Positions 11,764 to 22,855 of a stretch of DNA of 64,000 nt are shown piece after piece. The DNA is taken from assembly GCA_000711775.1 (NCBI GenBank), contig ARYC01017795.1, positions 1 to 64,000 on the forward strand, in the 5' to 3' direction. The notes under the pieces were generated by a model. It ran no database searches and was not told where the DNA came from. It saw only the letters and a list, made by a program, of their open reading frames with translations. The translations under genes and the position numbers were made by a program. The stretch comes from Oxytricha trifallax (Eukaryota > Ciliophora > Spirotrichea > Sporadotrichida > Oxytrichidae). How positions within the stretch are numbered: position 1 is the first letter of the stretch; every line of letters starts with the position of its first letter.

Positions 11764-11938
11764 TTTATATGATATTTATTAGATTCTTTATTTATTATTG
11801 ATATATCAAATTCTCGTAACAAAGTATATGATAAAGCATTATTGTAGAGAAATAGTATGTATAAAAATAAATAGTTAAACTCCCTAGTCTATTTAATAAT
11901 TTGATAAAAGTGAAGAAAGTTGCTAAGAAAAAAAAAAG

Positions 11939-12010
11939 CTCCGCGACCGGGAATTGAACCCGGGTCTCCCGCGTGACAGGCGGGGATACTTACCACTATA
12001 CTATCGCGGA
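11939..12010 (-). tRNA. tRNA-Asp (anticodon GTC)
   Basis: On the minus strand a 72-nt cloverleaf begins TCCGCGATAGTATAGTGG and ends GGTCGCGGAG. The 7-bp acceptor stem TCCGCGA/TCGCGGA is perfect; the anticodon loop reads CCTGTCACG (GTC), the T arm GGGTTCAATTCCC. The discriminator base is G, as expected for Asp. A T-run for polymerase III termination is not obvious directly downstream, where plus-strand A-runs (11929-11937) give a minus-strand run of T and so supply it. Confidence 0.97.
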
Positions 12011-12133
12011 TTTGCTCATACACCTGTATCATTAATTCTCTTTTAAATGCCTCTAGACCAAATTGTTTTTTAAACTTTGCTCTTCACTCCTTTTTCTTGA
12101 AGAAATATATTATTTTAGAGAATTGCTATAAAA

Positions 12134-14334
12134 ATGTCAATTTATTAGACTTAAAGTACTTCTTAATCTCATACTCAAAAATCAACTCAAAATAATAGTC
12201 AAAATTTTCACTCTACTGCCTAACCTTAAAATTAGTTAGCAGTAAGATTTAAGTCTAAAAGTGAATTGTTGAATTCTATCATTCTAAAACAGAACTAGCA
12301 GATATCTGAATTAGTTAGAGAGGAAATATTTAAGAGTAATGATAAATAAGTGGAAGCGTTAGTTTATGGCTATTGCCCTATGATCACATCAAAAGTAATT
12401 AAATTTAAATCATTACTGTTTTAATTCATAAACTTTAATCTTTTATTACAAATCACATTACTCTCACAAATAATATAGTGTTCTAAGTTATTTATATTTA
12501 TAGGTACTAAATGTTGATCATATAATGCATCGATAGAGACTTCAAGAAAAGATCAAAGAAATCACTTAATTTTAAAACAATTTTTACCATAAATTTATTT
12601 TACTTTTTAATCACTGAGACAATGAAAAACTTAAAAAACCGATCGAATGCATTAACATAAAAAGAATATGACGAAAAGATGTAACTCCTGTAACAGACTT
12701 TCATTAACTTAGAATAAGATAAAAATTCTCAACCCCAAGCTTTAGAATTAAACGAGTTATTGGGTTTATAAAAAGAAAATCGTAGAAAAGTAAAAAACCT
12801 AGCTGAATTCCTGAAATAAGATAGAAATCAAACCAAAGAGGAATTAATAAGAGAGTAGTAACAAGCTGTTGAATTTTTGAATAAAATCTCATAAGATAAA
12901 AGTGAGCATAGAAAGCAAATGGAAAGAATACAGAAAAAGAAGTAAGATTAGATAAGGGAACTTGAAGAAAAATAAAAAGAGGAGGAAGAGCAAAAACGTA
13001 TTTAAAATCATAAAGAAAAAACTTTACAGGTACTGAAGTTGAAAGATGAACTAAAATTGAAAGAGTAACAACGTAAATAAATTAACTTGGAGACTGAAGT
13101 CAAAGTATAACAAATGTGAAAAAGTAGCTAAACTTTTATTTATATTTTATATACGAGATCCTTAATGCTAAGCCTCTATATAATTTATCCATATATCTTT
13201 ATAAAAACCTATATAAAAAGAAGGAGGAGAAATTCAAGGAAGACCAAGAAAAGGATTTCCAAGATCGCCAAGATGATTACATACGTTTAGTAAAAGGTTA
13301 GCATTAAGCTGTTGAATTGAAAGAACTGGAAGAACATAGAGTAAAATATTTAGAGGCAAAACGCTTTAAAGAACTTCAACTTCAAAAACAGCGTAATAAT
13401 TTTATGGACAGTGTTTAAGAAAAGGCTAGGTTAGATGATAAAAGACTGAGGCAAAAGTACGGTAATTAGTCTCCAAAAGCATTGCAACTATGTGAACGAG
13501 AAATCTAAGAGAGGGAGGAGCAGGAAAGAGAGAAAGAAGAGATGAGGAAAAAAATGTAAGAGAGAGTATAGAATTACAGTCATTATGTTTGAGAGATGTA
13601 CTATCCAAAAGTTAGTCTAACTAAAAAGGAAGAGTTATAACTTATAATAAATAAACACTATATCGCATATCTTGATTATAGAAGTCTTAAAGACTCAAAT
13701 TAAAAGTACAATTATGTCGTCAAAGGCTAAATCTTAGAGATAGTCTATGGCAGACCTTCATCAAAACTAAAACAGGTCAATAGCACATTCATCCTCTACT
13801 CATAAACTTAGTATAATAAAGAATAATAGGATGCAAGAGAGATATAAAAATAGTAGTGTTTTATCACCACATCCTCATTCTCAGTAAACATAAATGAAAA
13901 GCATTAATTCATATGAGAATCGATCTATCTCAGATCCATCTTCAATGCAGTAATATGGCATTAAGAATATAAAGAAAGTGGACTGGAAAAAGTTTGAAAA
14001 CAAGTTAAAACCCTAAACCCCTCTAAGAAGCTAGCATAATTAATTTCATGAATAAACTACTGATTATTTATTAGAACAGAGAGCTAAAAGATAAGTAGAT
14101 GGGGTAAATCTAAACTATGCATATATCGAAAAGCAACTTTAAAAGAATGATCGTATAGATAGTGATAGAATGTAAAATATAAAGGATCGTGCAAAATAAA
14201 TTGAAAGGAAAGCTGAGATGGATGAAAGATTGCTAAGAAACACTAAAAATAGGACAGTTGAAGAAGAGATGGCAGTAAATGACATGTATTTAGACGCTAT
14301 TACAGCTAAGCTTAAGTTGTTAGATAGAATATGA
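12134..14334 (+). CDS. Coiled-coil protein, Glu/Lys/Gln-rich
   Basis: I cannot name this protein. It starts with a Ser/Gln-rich segment, followed by long Glu/Lys/Arg/Gln helices (for example QMERIQKKKQDQIRELEEKQ) typical of cytoskeletal or ciliary coiled coils, then a Ser-rich linker and a final helix ending ITAKLKLLDRI. A GT-AG intron (12395-12503) and an IES (12560-12608) are well supported. A 116 bp insert at 13105-13220 fits either a GT-AG intron or an IES with pointer AAA. One further removal, of length 1 mod 3, is required between about 13580 and 13720; a 52 bp IES with pointer TTAT (13583-13634) satisfies this and also removes an in-frame TGA at 13590. The alternative, that the 13590-13700 frame is coding and the TGA is a lesion, cannot be excluded because that stretch also looks protein-like. 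Confidence 0.75.
12560..12608 (+). other. IES (49 bp), pointer AATCACT
   Basis: A 7-bp direct repeat AATCACT at 12560-12566 and 12609-12615. Removal joins LQEKIKEIT to ETMKNLKNRSNALTQKEYDE in one frame. Confidence 0.9.
13583..13634 (+). other. Candidate IES (52 bp), pointer TTAT
   Basis: TTAT at 13583-13586 and 13635-13638. Removal eliminates the TGA at 13590-13592 and makes the total length of the gene a whole number of codons. Other pointers further downstream could also work, so this is tentative. Confidence 0.5.
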
Positions 14335-14423
14335 TGAAGATAGTCAGTGAGTTTGGGATAGGTTAATTGATCGTATAAGTGTATTAACAGTAAAGTGTCA
14401 GTTAATCATATATAAATCTATGT

Positions 14424-17363
14424 TCAAAATAAGTCTTGAATATGACTCCAGTTACCATTCTTTCTGTCCTCCCAATAGTCTCTAATGTACTTATAGCCTT
14501 TCTCCTCTGTTTACGGATCGACATATTCCTCAAAGTAAAGTGATTTGTACTCATCACCAGTCTGTTCCCTTTCTTTTCTCATTTTGCGTTATTTATCTTC
14601 AAGTCTGGCTTTCTCACTAGCTGCCTTGATTAAGTCTCCTTCCTCAAGAGCTCTTTAATCAGGTCGAAACCTTGAATCACTTAATGGCAATCTCTCTTTT
14701 AAGCCAGGTGGAAGGTAATTTAGCTGTAGAGTGAAGTAAGTAAAGTTATACATTGATTCGAAATTTTTTGGCATTGGATTTGCTTGCCAAATAGTATACT
14801 CTTCGTTGTTTGTCAGTGATTTAACAGAAATAGATTCAATCCATTTTCCATAAAGCTTCCACTTTTTTTATTTAGATGGAGTAAAGGCGAAACCTTCGAT
14901 TTCATAAGCACTTTTACCTCCCCAACCTCTTTTCTTGAAATCTATCTCAACATATTCGTGAGTGTCAAGATTTTTCACAGTCATAACTCCTGAGTGTTCT
15001 ACATACATTTCTCCAAATATTATAAGATTTTAAAAATTCATGAAAAAAACTAACAAATTACTTAATTTGTTAGCAATAAATTATTGATGAAATTTAAGAA
15101 TAAGTTTAAATATGTGTGATCTTGAATAGAAATATTGTATTTTTAAGAACTTACTTTATTCAATTTCAAATGATTTTAACAATTTTTTTAAAAAAATTAA
15201 TATCAATATTTTTTGTAGGATAGTTAGTAATTTAACTGATAATTTTAAAAATATTACTTTATTCATATAAATTCCAATATTTTAACTGATAAAACTTTAT
15301 CAATATTAAGTTATTTACACTTGATGAAGGTCTTTCAATAGTAAATCTTTCATTAGTAGTTTTAAGTTTTACGTTTTGATATCCAAATGGTTTTATTTCC
15401 AAACTCTTACCCCAGAAATTAGTTTTCATACTTGTATTCATCCAAAACTCGTAGCTATCACTTTGAGAAAAGCAAGCACTAACTGGTGGATGATGACTCA
15501 CTTATTCAGAGAAGAAAAGATAATTAGGCCTTTTAAGTTCAAAAGTTTCTCCTAAAATTGGATTAAATGGTTTACAGAGTCTCTTATCGGAGCATTTATA
15601 TTAAGCAACACCAAAAGCTGCTACATAAAGCAATCTTCTAAGTGAATCCTTTTCATCAGCTGCTTTAACCAGAAGACTTTCGTATTCCATGATTTCACTT
15701 ACTTTTTAAAGCATAGAAATTGGCTCATTAAAGTATACTGGAACACAGAATCTTGTAATATCTTTGCCTATGGCATCCTTGATTACTTTCCAAACACTGA
15801 CTTTTTGATCGGGAGGCTTCAAAGCTGGCAAAATTGTTCTGTAATCTTGTTCTTCTTCTTTGTATGATTTTAACTCAACTTCCTCGGGCTTAACAATTTC
15901 TTGTTAAGCAATTTCTAAAGTTTACTGATCTCCTACAGCATCAAAGAAATCATCATCTTCATCTATTGCATCAATTTTATGCATTAAGGAGGGTCTGCTA
16001 AATCTACTTTACCTAATTTATTCCATTACAATTTCTTAATGACTTTTGACGTTTTACAAGGAATCTGCTTATTCAAAAAGATCATCATTTATGTCTCTTT
16101 TATGCTCCACTAAATCATTGAATTCTTGAGAGAAACTTATAAACTTTGAGTCTTCTCCTAAATACCCTTTTTCATCTATAACTGATGCTTTTTTCTTTAA
16201 CATCTCGTCCTACACTTCCAGAATTTTTATGATTTTTAGTTTAGTTTTCTCAACTGCTTAAATTGCACTTGTAACACTCTATTTAAGGTCATTAGAAATA
16301 CTTTCTATGTTTTGACCAAGCTTAATAAGATTTGACGGGAATTTTTCTTCATACTGAGAGAATTCAGTTTTAAATTTATTCATGACTTCTTCAAGGGCAA
16401 GTTACGCTTGCCATGTACTTGCTAAATGAATTGAGAGCTGACTGTCTTCTTTAATAATGTTTGACTATAGAGCCGCATTAATCGCCATCTTAATTTCAAA
16501 GTCTAAGCCCTAGGATTCCTTTAGTTAGGATTTTCTTTCGTTGTGTTGGTTGTACATTATGGAAGATTTTCTAATTTGCTTTGAGTTAACTTCCTATAAC
16601 TCTTAAGGTCCAATAAGGAAAGATTTCTTATTAATACTATCAAAATTATCAGCTCCATCCTCAATCTATAGAGAATCACCTTAGGTGTTCAGGTTAAAGT
16701 TCAGTCTCTTTTTGCAATCATCGATCGCCATGAGCCATTCCTTTTTTTCTTAAACTGTAGCAAATTCAAGAAAAATTTCACTCATTCCTGTGCCTATGAC
16801 CATCTTTTTATCATTCATGGTTCTTGGATCAATCTTCGCAAGTTTTAGAGAAATTTAGCCTTTTTCTGAAACTTGACCTTTCTTATCTTTGTAGTAAATT
16901 AGAAGTTCGGGAGTAAGCACAAAATATCTTTTCTTTGAACCTCTGACCATGTTAACATACTTAAAATATAAAAGAATAAATAAGTCATTTCGTATAATTA
17001 CTTCTTAATGAATCCTTGCTTAATACCTTAGACAGAGGAGGGATCAAAATTTGATATTTATGAAAGTTTATTTGTCTAAGGCTATCCCCCTTGATTTGAA
17101 CCTACTGCCCCCCAACCCTGAGGATTGCTATTATAAGCTTACAAATTTGGGTCACGAGGCGAAATCTTTTCTTCTTCAATTAAATTCGGAAGTTACTTAT
17201 TTCCTCCGGATAAGTTTTGTTCCTTTTTAGAGGGATCAGAATTATTATGTTATGAGGTAGAAGATTGCTAAGGTTTTACTTCTTTATTCTTTTTGATTTT
17301 TTCTCTGTATATTTTTGTCAAAGGTGCGACAAAATTAGATTTACTTTTTATGTTTTCTGACAT
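14424..17363 (-). CDS. Oxysterol-binding protein (OSBP/ORP) with PH domain
   Basis: A lipid-transfer protein of the OSBP-related family, which moves sterols or phosphoinositides between membranes at contact sites. The N-terminus is low-complexity. A PH domain follows (GIKQGFIKKYVNMVRGSKKR, YFVLTPELLIYYKD, ending in EKKEWLMAIDDCKKR). The middle is helical and acidic. The lipid-binding ORD contains LGETFEL and the diagnostic EQVSHHPPVSA, then SGVMTVKNLDTHEYVEIDF and a C-terminal lid region LYFEEYVDP. Two IESs are needed: 16958-16998 (pointer TACTT), which splits the PH domain, and 15016-15301 (pointer AATATTA), which splits the ORD. After removal the gene is 871 codons. No FFAT motif was obvious. 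Family assignment is sure. Confidence 0.95.
15016..15301 (-). other. IES (286 bp), pointer AATATTA, in OSBP gene
   Basis: AATATTA at 15016-15022 and 15302-15308. Removal joins SSSVNNLI to FGEMYVEHSG, the expected ORD strand. The insert is very A+T-rich and holds a perfect inverted repeat CTAACAAATTA / TAATTTGTTAG near 15042-15065. Confidence 0.92.
16958..16998 (-). other. IES (41 bp), pointer TACTT, in OSBP gene
   Basis: TACTT at 16958-16962 and 16999-17003. Removal joins GFIKK to YVNMVRGSKKRYFVL, giving a normal PH-domain start. Confidence 0.9.
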
Positions 17364-17619
17364 TAATGATGTCTTAACTATTGCTATATATTTATGAAGG
17401 TTAATACCAAGATAAATAGAAAAATTATGGAAATTCAATGGGGTCAAATCAGAAAATCATATTCAGATTATTACTTACATGTTTATTGTTGTGATTTTAA
17501 TAATTTGATTTTTTAAATCTTTACTTCATCAATCACTTGTATCTGATTAACTTGACGTCATTATACTAATTTACCTTATTTCAATAAAGATTTTATCATA
17601 ATTAATCAAACTTTAAAAT

Positions 17620-18422
17620 ATGGAATAAACTTCATCAATAAGCTAACCTCAAGTCGGTAAAAGAGAATGTGTGCTTTTTGTAACAGGCTTCGGGAAATTC
17701 TAGAAAGTTTCAGAGAACCCCACAACCCACCTTAGCAGAGCAATTCCCAGTCTCTTAGAATAAAATTAAATCGAAAATTTGACACTTAACAGCACGCAAG
17801 TTGTGACAGTTTCCATCGAAGACTGCAATGAAGCACTTAAGTAGATTTATGAAGAGATTAACAAAATGCAATTAAAAGATCAATTCAGAGATCATTGTGA
17901 TAGAAGACATTATATTGTGATTCATTTTGGAGTTTATCAGGGTAGTGGAAAGTTTAATGTAGAAGTTTAAGGCAAAAATATTAAGGATTTTAGGATACCT
18001 GATGAAAACGGAAATACTCCCCTAAACTAACCAAAATAAATTGCTTTCTTAATAGGATTTTATATCCAAAATTTAATGTTGTAATTTTATTAAACGAATG
18101 CATAAATGGTAGTTTGGATATAAAGCATTGTATCTAAACAACAATTAACGTAGATAGCATTGTCGAAAAACTTCAATAGTAAGGTCACAACGTTTAGAAA
18201 AGTTTCAGTGCTGGGGAATATATTTGTAATTATACTTACTACTGCTCTCTCTAAAACAAAAATGAGAAAGTAGTAGATTCATCCTTGGTTGATACTTTGT
18301 TTTGTCATGTACCTACATTTGCTGAGATTGATGAGCCATCTCAACAAAGATTTGTTGTGGATTTGATTGCTGAAGTTTGCAAAGACTGTTAGAGTAGGTC
18401 CTGTATTGAAAAGATTGAGTGA
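17620..18422 (+). CDS. Pyroglutamyl-peptidase I (peptidase family C15)
   Basis: A cytosolic cysteine peptidase that removes N-terminal pyroglutamate from peptides. VLFVTGFGKFQKVSENPTTH matches the family's opening strand and TGFGPF-N motif. The segment YIVIHFGVYQGSGKFNVE fits the next core strands. SFSAGEYICNYTYYCSL holds the nucleophilic Cys in the family context, and FCHVP supplies the catalytic His. One 89 bp IES (18033-18121) lies in the loop before the Cys region. With it removed the product is 237 residues, close to the usual 200-220. It is convergent with the eIF3b gene, whose stop is only about 150 bp away. Confidence 0.93.
18033..18121 (+). other. IES (89 bp), pointer AAA, in PGP-I gene
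   Basis: AAA at 18033-18035 and 18122-18124. The insert contains a TGA in frame and carries ATATCCAAA and TTTGGATAT as an internal inverted repeat near its ends. Removal gives 238 codons. Confidence 0.82.
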
Positions 18423-18573
18423 AGATGGAATAAGAAATTAATCCTTAAGATATATGTAATGGTTAATAAGATTAATTAAAACTAAAATACTTTAAGATAT
18501 TTATAATAAATCCACTCTTTCAACTTGTTTTACACTTGTTGTCAAAATAGTGAATTATTGGTTAATTTCACAA

Positions 18574-21130
18574 TCAGTTGATCTTTCTTTCTGAAATGAC
18601 ATTATCGTATGCATAGATAATTTCAAGTTCTACCTCAGTTGCAGCCATATCTTTATCCTTGATTGGCCAAAGTTTCTCGTACTCTGAAATATTATCTTCG
18701 AACTCTTTTCTTAAGGGCAAGAAGAAGTTATTTAGGAATTCGTCTCTAATTTACTTTCTTTGTTCTTTTTCAACACTGGTAGTGGCTTTCTTTTAAGATT
18801 TCTCCTCTTCCTTGAATTTCTTAAGATACTTAGTCTTGTATTCAGATTTGATCTTTTGTACTTCCTTTGGCTTAAGTGTGCCAGTAGGTCTGGGCCTCCA
18901 TTTGAATTGTTAGAGATTTTATAGACCTTCATGTTGGCTTAAAAGATCTCCAAAGATATTATAGAATTTAACTGATTTCTCAGTTTTGTCTAAAGGAGAA
19001 CGCTTGATTCCATAGATAGCGAGGTATCATTTAGTATTAAAAGGAAAATTAAATTTAATTATATCTGCCAGTTTAATCCCAGACCTCCTCAAACTTGGTT
19101 TCATAGATGTCTTACTTTGCGGTTTTCTTGAACTCGAATTTCTCTTCAGCACTTGAAAGTTTGTTTACTTATGAAGGACCGGACTTCTTTACTGGTCCAC
19201 CTACAGCATTAGCAGTATCTGGTTGTTGTTTCATGATCATGTAAAATGAAACTGTAAATTAATAGATTTAGTCAAAGTCAATGTCTGTAAAAGCATTCTT
19301 TATTAATAAAATTACTGTAGCCATTCTAGCTTCTTGTTCATAAACTGTAAAAATATCTCCAGAACCAGAAAAGCTGAACTTGACAACTTTTTCACTAGGT
19401 AAGTAACCAATAGTCTTTATACTAAACATAAAGTTATATATCATTTAACTTTTAAAGTATAAGAAAATTGTCTTAGTGACGAATCCCTTGATTTGGTCGT
19501 CAATCATTTCATAAATGTCAACTCCGTTTCTTTTGGCATCAAGAGTGTAGTCTTTCTTACCTGCTTCAACAACACGCTTTGAAAGTGTATGAATTGCCAT
19601 CTTTGAGTGGAATGGCTCCCAGATAACTCCGTTGAATTCGATAACATCTATTAAATATTTAGAAAAACGATATAATTATATCTCTGTTAACAAGGATTTA
19701 TTGGTGAGGGAAGGAATTTTTCTTTGTATCGAACAACTCAACTGAGTACTTAATAGTCTTCTTTTGTTGATATTCATTCATAATAGCCAAGTAGTCACCT
19801 TGAGGATGGAAATATAGCTTGAATGCTCTTGCAGCAGCAAAAGTCTTAATTGTTGGCTTTCTTGATGGAATTTCAAGGAAACCGATTCTTGGGAACTAGT
19901 TTTCTTCAGGTGGGAAAGCAGAGTAAACAATGAAGTTTCTGTGAGGTGCCCACTGCCAGTCTTCAATGCCTTCAATAGTAATTGACTTCTTGAGGCCTTC
20001 TGCATTTTCAATTAATTCCATAGTGGGAAGTTTGTAAACTGAAAGACCTTTCTTAGTCTTTTCAGCTTCTTCTTAGCCTTCTTTTTTAATTTCTTGCTCA
20101 AACTTCTTAGCTAGATAGTTACCATCAAATGACCATTAAATAATCAAATAAATAATATTAAAGTATTTCAATCACTGTATTTTAATGATTGATAGGTAGT
20201 AAAGCTTTCACCTCTCTTTTGATCAAAATCTCTGATTTATTCAACAAGCTAGAAATCCCAAACAACATATGGGCTCTTTTAAGTTGGAGCATAAGTGAGT
20301 ACGTATCTTTCGCAAGGTGACATGTTAACGTTCTCAACCTTAGGCTCTGGAATAGTAATGATTGGTTGCATGTGTTTGCCTCCATGGAACTCAACTTTAT
20401 CGTGCTTTATGACGATCAAGTAAGTACCCTTAGGGCTCCATTGGACTGGTCTGTCACTTTGGAGATTTGCTGCAGCAACATTTGAATCAGTAGCTCCAAC
20501 TGTACCATCATGCCATTTCAAGTTTACTTCTTTACCAGTTTGGAATAAGTATTGCTCCCTCTTGGTATCTAGTATAGGGTCTCTCAGATCAATAAGAGAG
20601 GAGGTTCTTGGCCCTTCTTAGAGATCTCTTGTTTGCATAATTTTTTCGAAGTCATTGATCTGACTTGCAGAGAGCAAATGCTTCTTATCGAATTGATAGT
20701 CGTTCATAATAGCAGCAGCTAATTTTGCTTTTTCTTCGGAAGCAGCTACGAAAAACGCTACTCCTTAAGTATTGCCATTAGCATCAAGTGGCATAGTAAT
20801 ATCATTCTCAGTGAAAGAGATTTCTTTCTTTTGGTACAATTTAATGATAAGCTGGATAAGCTTCTTGGATTTCTCAGCGTCGCAAATTGGCAAATTATTG
20901 ATGACAAAGTACTTTGAGAAATCTTCGTTAAGCTTGGGTGCGTCTGACTTGGTCTTTGGATCTTCGATCATGGCAACATTAGACAAGCAAGCATTTCTGA
21001 TATACTCACTAACTTCAATGTTTTGCTTGATTTCCTCCTCAAAGCTGAAATTTGGATAGAGGTTCTAGATTTTTCTAAAGGCATCGCTGCCGTGGACTCT
21101 GTTTAGAGCTTCGTCAAGAGATAGACTCAT
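18574..21130 (-). CDS. EIF3B: Translation initiation factor eIF3 subunit B
   Basis: The scaffold subunit of eIF3, which organises the 40S-bound preinitiation complex. An N-terminal RRM is visible (FVINNLPICDAEKSKKL ... GVAFFVAASEEKAKLAAAIM), followed by the WD40-type beta-propeller with VQWSPKGTYLIVIKHDKVEF, MSPCERYVLTYAPT, VVWDF, WSFDGNYLAKKF, EDWQWAPHRNFIVYSAFP, IWEPFHSKMAIHT, and LAIYGIK. The C-terminal helix (KFKWRPRP..., then Lys/Glu-rich) binds other subunits in known eIF3b. Four small IESs (19025-19061, 19413-19469, 19646-19679, 20135-20178) account for all frame breaks, leaving 795 codons, close to the human length. The 57 bp IES is a multiple of three and has no stop, so it would be missed by frame alone; the 5-bp repeat and homology reveal it. 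Confidence 0.96.
19025..19061 (-). other. IES (37 bp), pointer TATC, in eIF3b
   Basis: TATC at 19025-19028 and 19062-19065. Removal joins VWDQTGR to YLAIYGIKRSP. Confidence 0.9.
19413..19469 (-). other. IES (57 bp), pointer GTCTT, in eIF3b
   Basis: GTCTT at 19413-19417 and 19470-19474. The insert is a multiple of three and open; removal shortens GFVTKTI...KTIGYLP to GFVTKTIGYLP, matching the family. Confidence 0.82.
19646..19679 (-). other. IES (34 bp), pointer ATCT, in eIF3b
   Basis: ATCT at 19646-19649 and 19680-19683. Removal joins ILVNRD to VIEFNGVIWEPF. Confidence 0.9.
20135..20178 (-). other. IES (44 bp), pointer ATT, in eIF3b
   Basis: ATT at 20135-20137 and 20179-20181. The insert contains a TGA in frame; removal joins TTYQSLK to WSFDGNYLA. 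Confidence 0.88.
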
Positions 21131-22662
21131 TAGATATTTTATTGTGGTAATATAGGAAATGATACTTGTTTTGTATTCTCTATTATTTAATATAGATAAT
21201 TATTTAATCGCAATTATATAATGAGGTGGGCAAACGACTTTCACATTAAGATTCGCAGAAAATAATAGAAATAATATTTTTAAAAAGAAATTAAAGCTTT
21301 ATAATTTACATCTCATTATGTCAAATCTTTATCTAACTATTTTTTAATGATTTCTTCTTGATTCAAAGAATTTAAGGTGTAATGTTAGAAATTTAAATAA
21401 AAATAATCTAGTAAAAAATAATATTTTAGACCACTATGAATTTTTAACTTTCTATATATTTGGACTAATATTAACCTAGTTTGGTACAATTAATTTCTTT
21501 TGAGATGCCTATTTTCTCATTTTAGAGATGTATTAAGATATTTCTTTTAATTATTTGTCAAAAGGCTCACGAAAGGTTGATTATTTTTATATTTATTATA
21601 ATTACTTTGATGAATTTCTTCTTACTGTTATAAAATTCCCTCCTTATTTAATGGGGTAAAAATAATTTAATAAACTTATGGTAAACAAATTATTTAGAGT
21701 TCTTTTGAAATTTAGAAATTAATTATAAAAGTAACATTTAATAGATTCTATTTTTAATTAAGAAAAGAGTTCATTCTTTTTGGGAAAAATTGTGAAAAGA
21801 TCCTTATAGTAAGGATGAAATACATTGTTTTTATTTTTGATATTTTAACTTAAATTTAAATAAAAACCAATGATCTAATGAATACTTTATTTTACTTCCA
21901 GTTTTTCTAAATTTTATTATTACAACTCCAAAGATATCGGTTATGACTCAATTTTGCAATTTGTGTCAACAATTCTTTTATCTTAATTAATTAGTTCAGA
22001 AGTAGATCTTACTTATATCAGAGTTTTAATTGTAGAAATATTTTAATATTGAGGTGTGTAGTCCTCATCTAATAAGAATCCTTGTGAGGGTTTTTTAATG
22101 AAATGGGATTATTATTGCTGAAAGGATTTAACATTTGTGGATTATTAAATAAAGTTATTTTGTAAATTTACTTGAGTAAGCAAATAATACATAATTTACA
22201 AATTAAGATAAAGCTAATACTTATTCTTCAACCAAAATTTATAGAAGAGATATATATAAAACATCTAATTTATTTTCAGTTTTAAATATCAATAGATCTT
22301 TTTTAAGAGAAATTTTTGTACCACAAAACTTAACATAATTAATATAATATTTAAATAAACTTATAATAACTTGTGAAACTTTAATGGTCGTTTGATATTT
22401 TTTTTAAATTTTACTTAATTTTTAAAATATAAAAAATCTAGTTTGTGTAAAAATAAGGTCAAATTTACTTATTTAGAAATCTTACTAGTATTTTTATCCA
22501 ACAATTTTTACATCACAACTTAAAGAATAAAAATATATAAATAATAATACATATTCTTTAGAACATATATATTCCATAAATATTGCAAGGGTTATGACTT
22601 CAATTTTTAAAAAAGCAAACTTTTATTTTATGATAGTACTTAACGCAACTAAGTTCTTATAT
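21131..22662. other. AT-rich spacer, no gene seen
   Basis: About 1.5 kb of A+T-rich sequence with short homopolymers and no convincing coding stretch on either strand. It separates the dense gene block at 7-21 kb from the next group and may be DNA that is wholly eliminated. Confidence 0.6.
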
Positions 22663-22671
22663 TATAATTTC

Positions 22672-22855
22672 AGGCCCCCCCATAAAAACTTTTCCCGAAT
22701 CATAAATTTTTTTCCGAAATCGGAACCTTTATACCCCACGCCAAAATCTTTGGCTTTTTTTTGGGGTTTTTTAGTCATGATTCAAGATTCGGGAAATATT
22801 TTCTGATTTCGTAAAAAAAATTATGATTCGGGAAAAGATTTTTTTGGGGGGGGTC
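22672..22855. mobile_element. 184 bp MITE with C7/G8-capped inverted repeats and 9-bp target duplication
   Basis: The left end AGGCCCCCCCATAAAAAC and the right end (reverse complement GACCCCCCCCAAAAAAAT) continue into matching CTTTTCCCGAATCATAA sequences, giving inverted repeats of about 50 bp. The core has another copy of the ATTCGGGAAA motif and a small CCAAAATCTTTGG hairpin. The element is flanked by TATAATTTC on both sides (22663-22671 and 22856-22864). A 9-bp duplication fits Mutator-type (MULE) elements; the element encodes nothing itself. Confidence 0.88.

Noticed and set aside
15042..15065. The inverted repeat inside the 286-bp IES as evidence for a MITE.
   Set aside because: It is short, internal and unrelated to the IES boundaries; a chance hairpin in A+T-rich DNA is likely.
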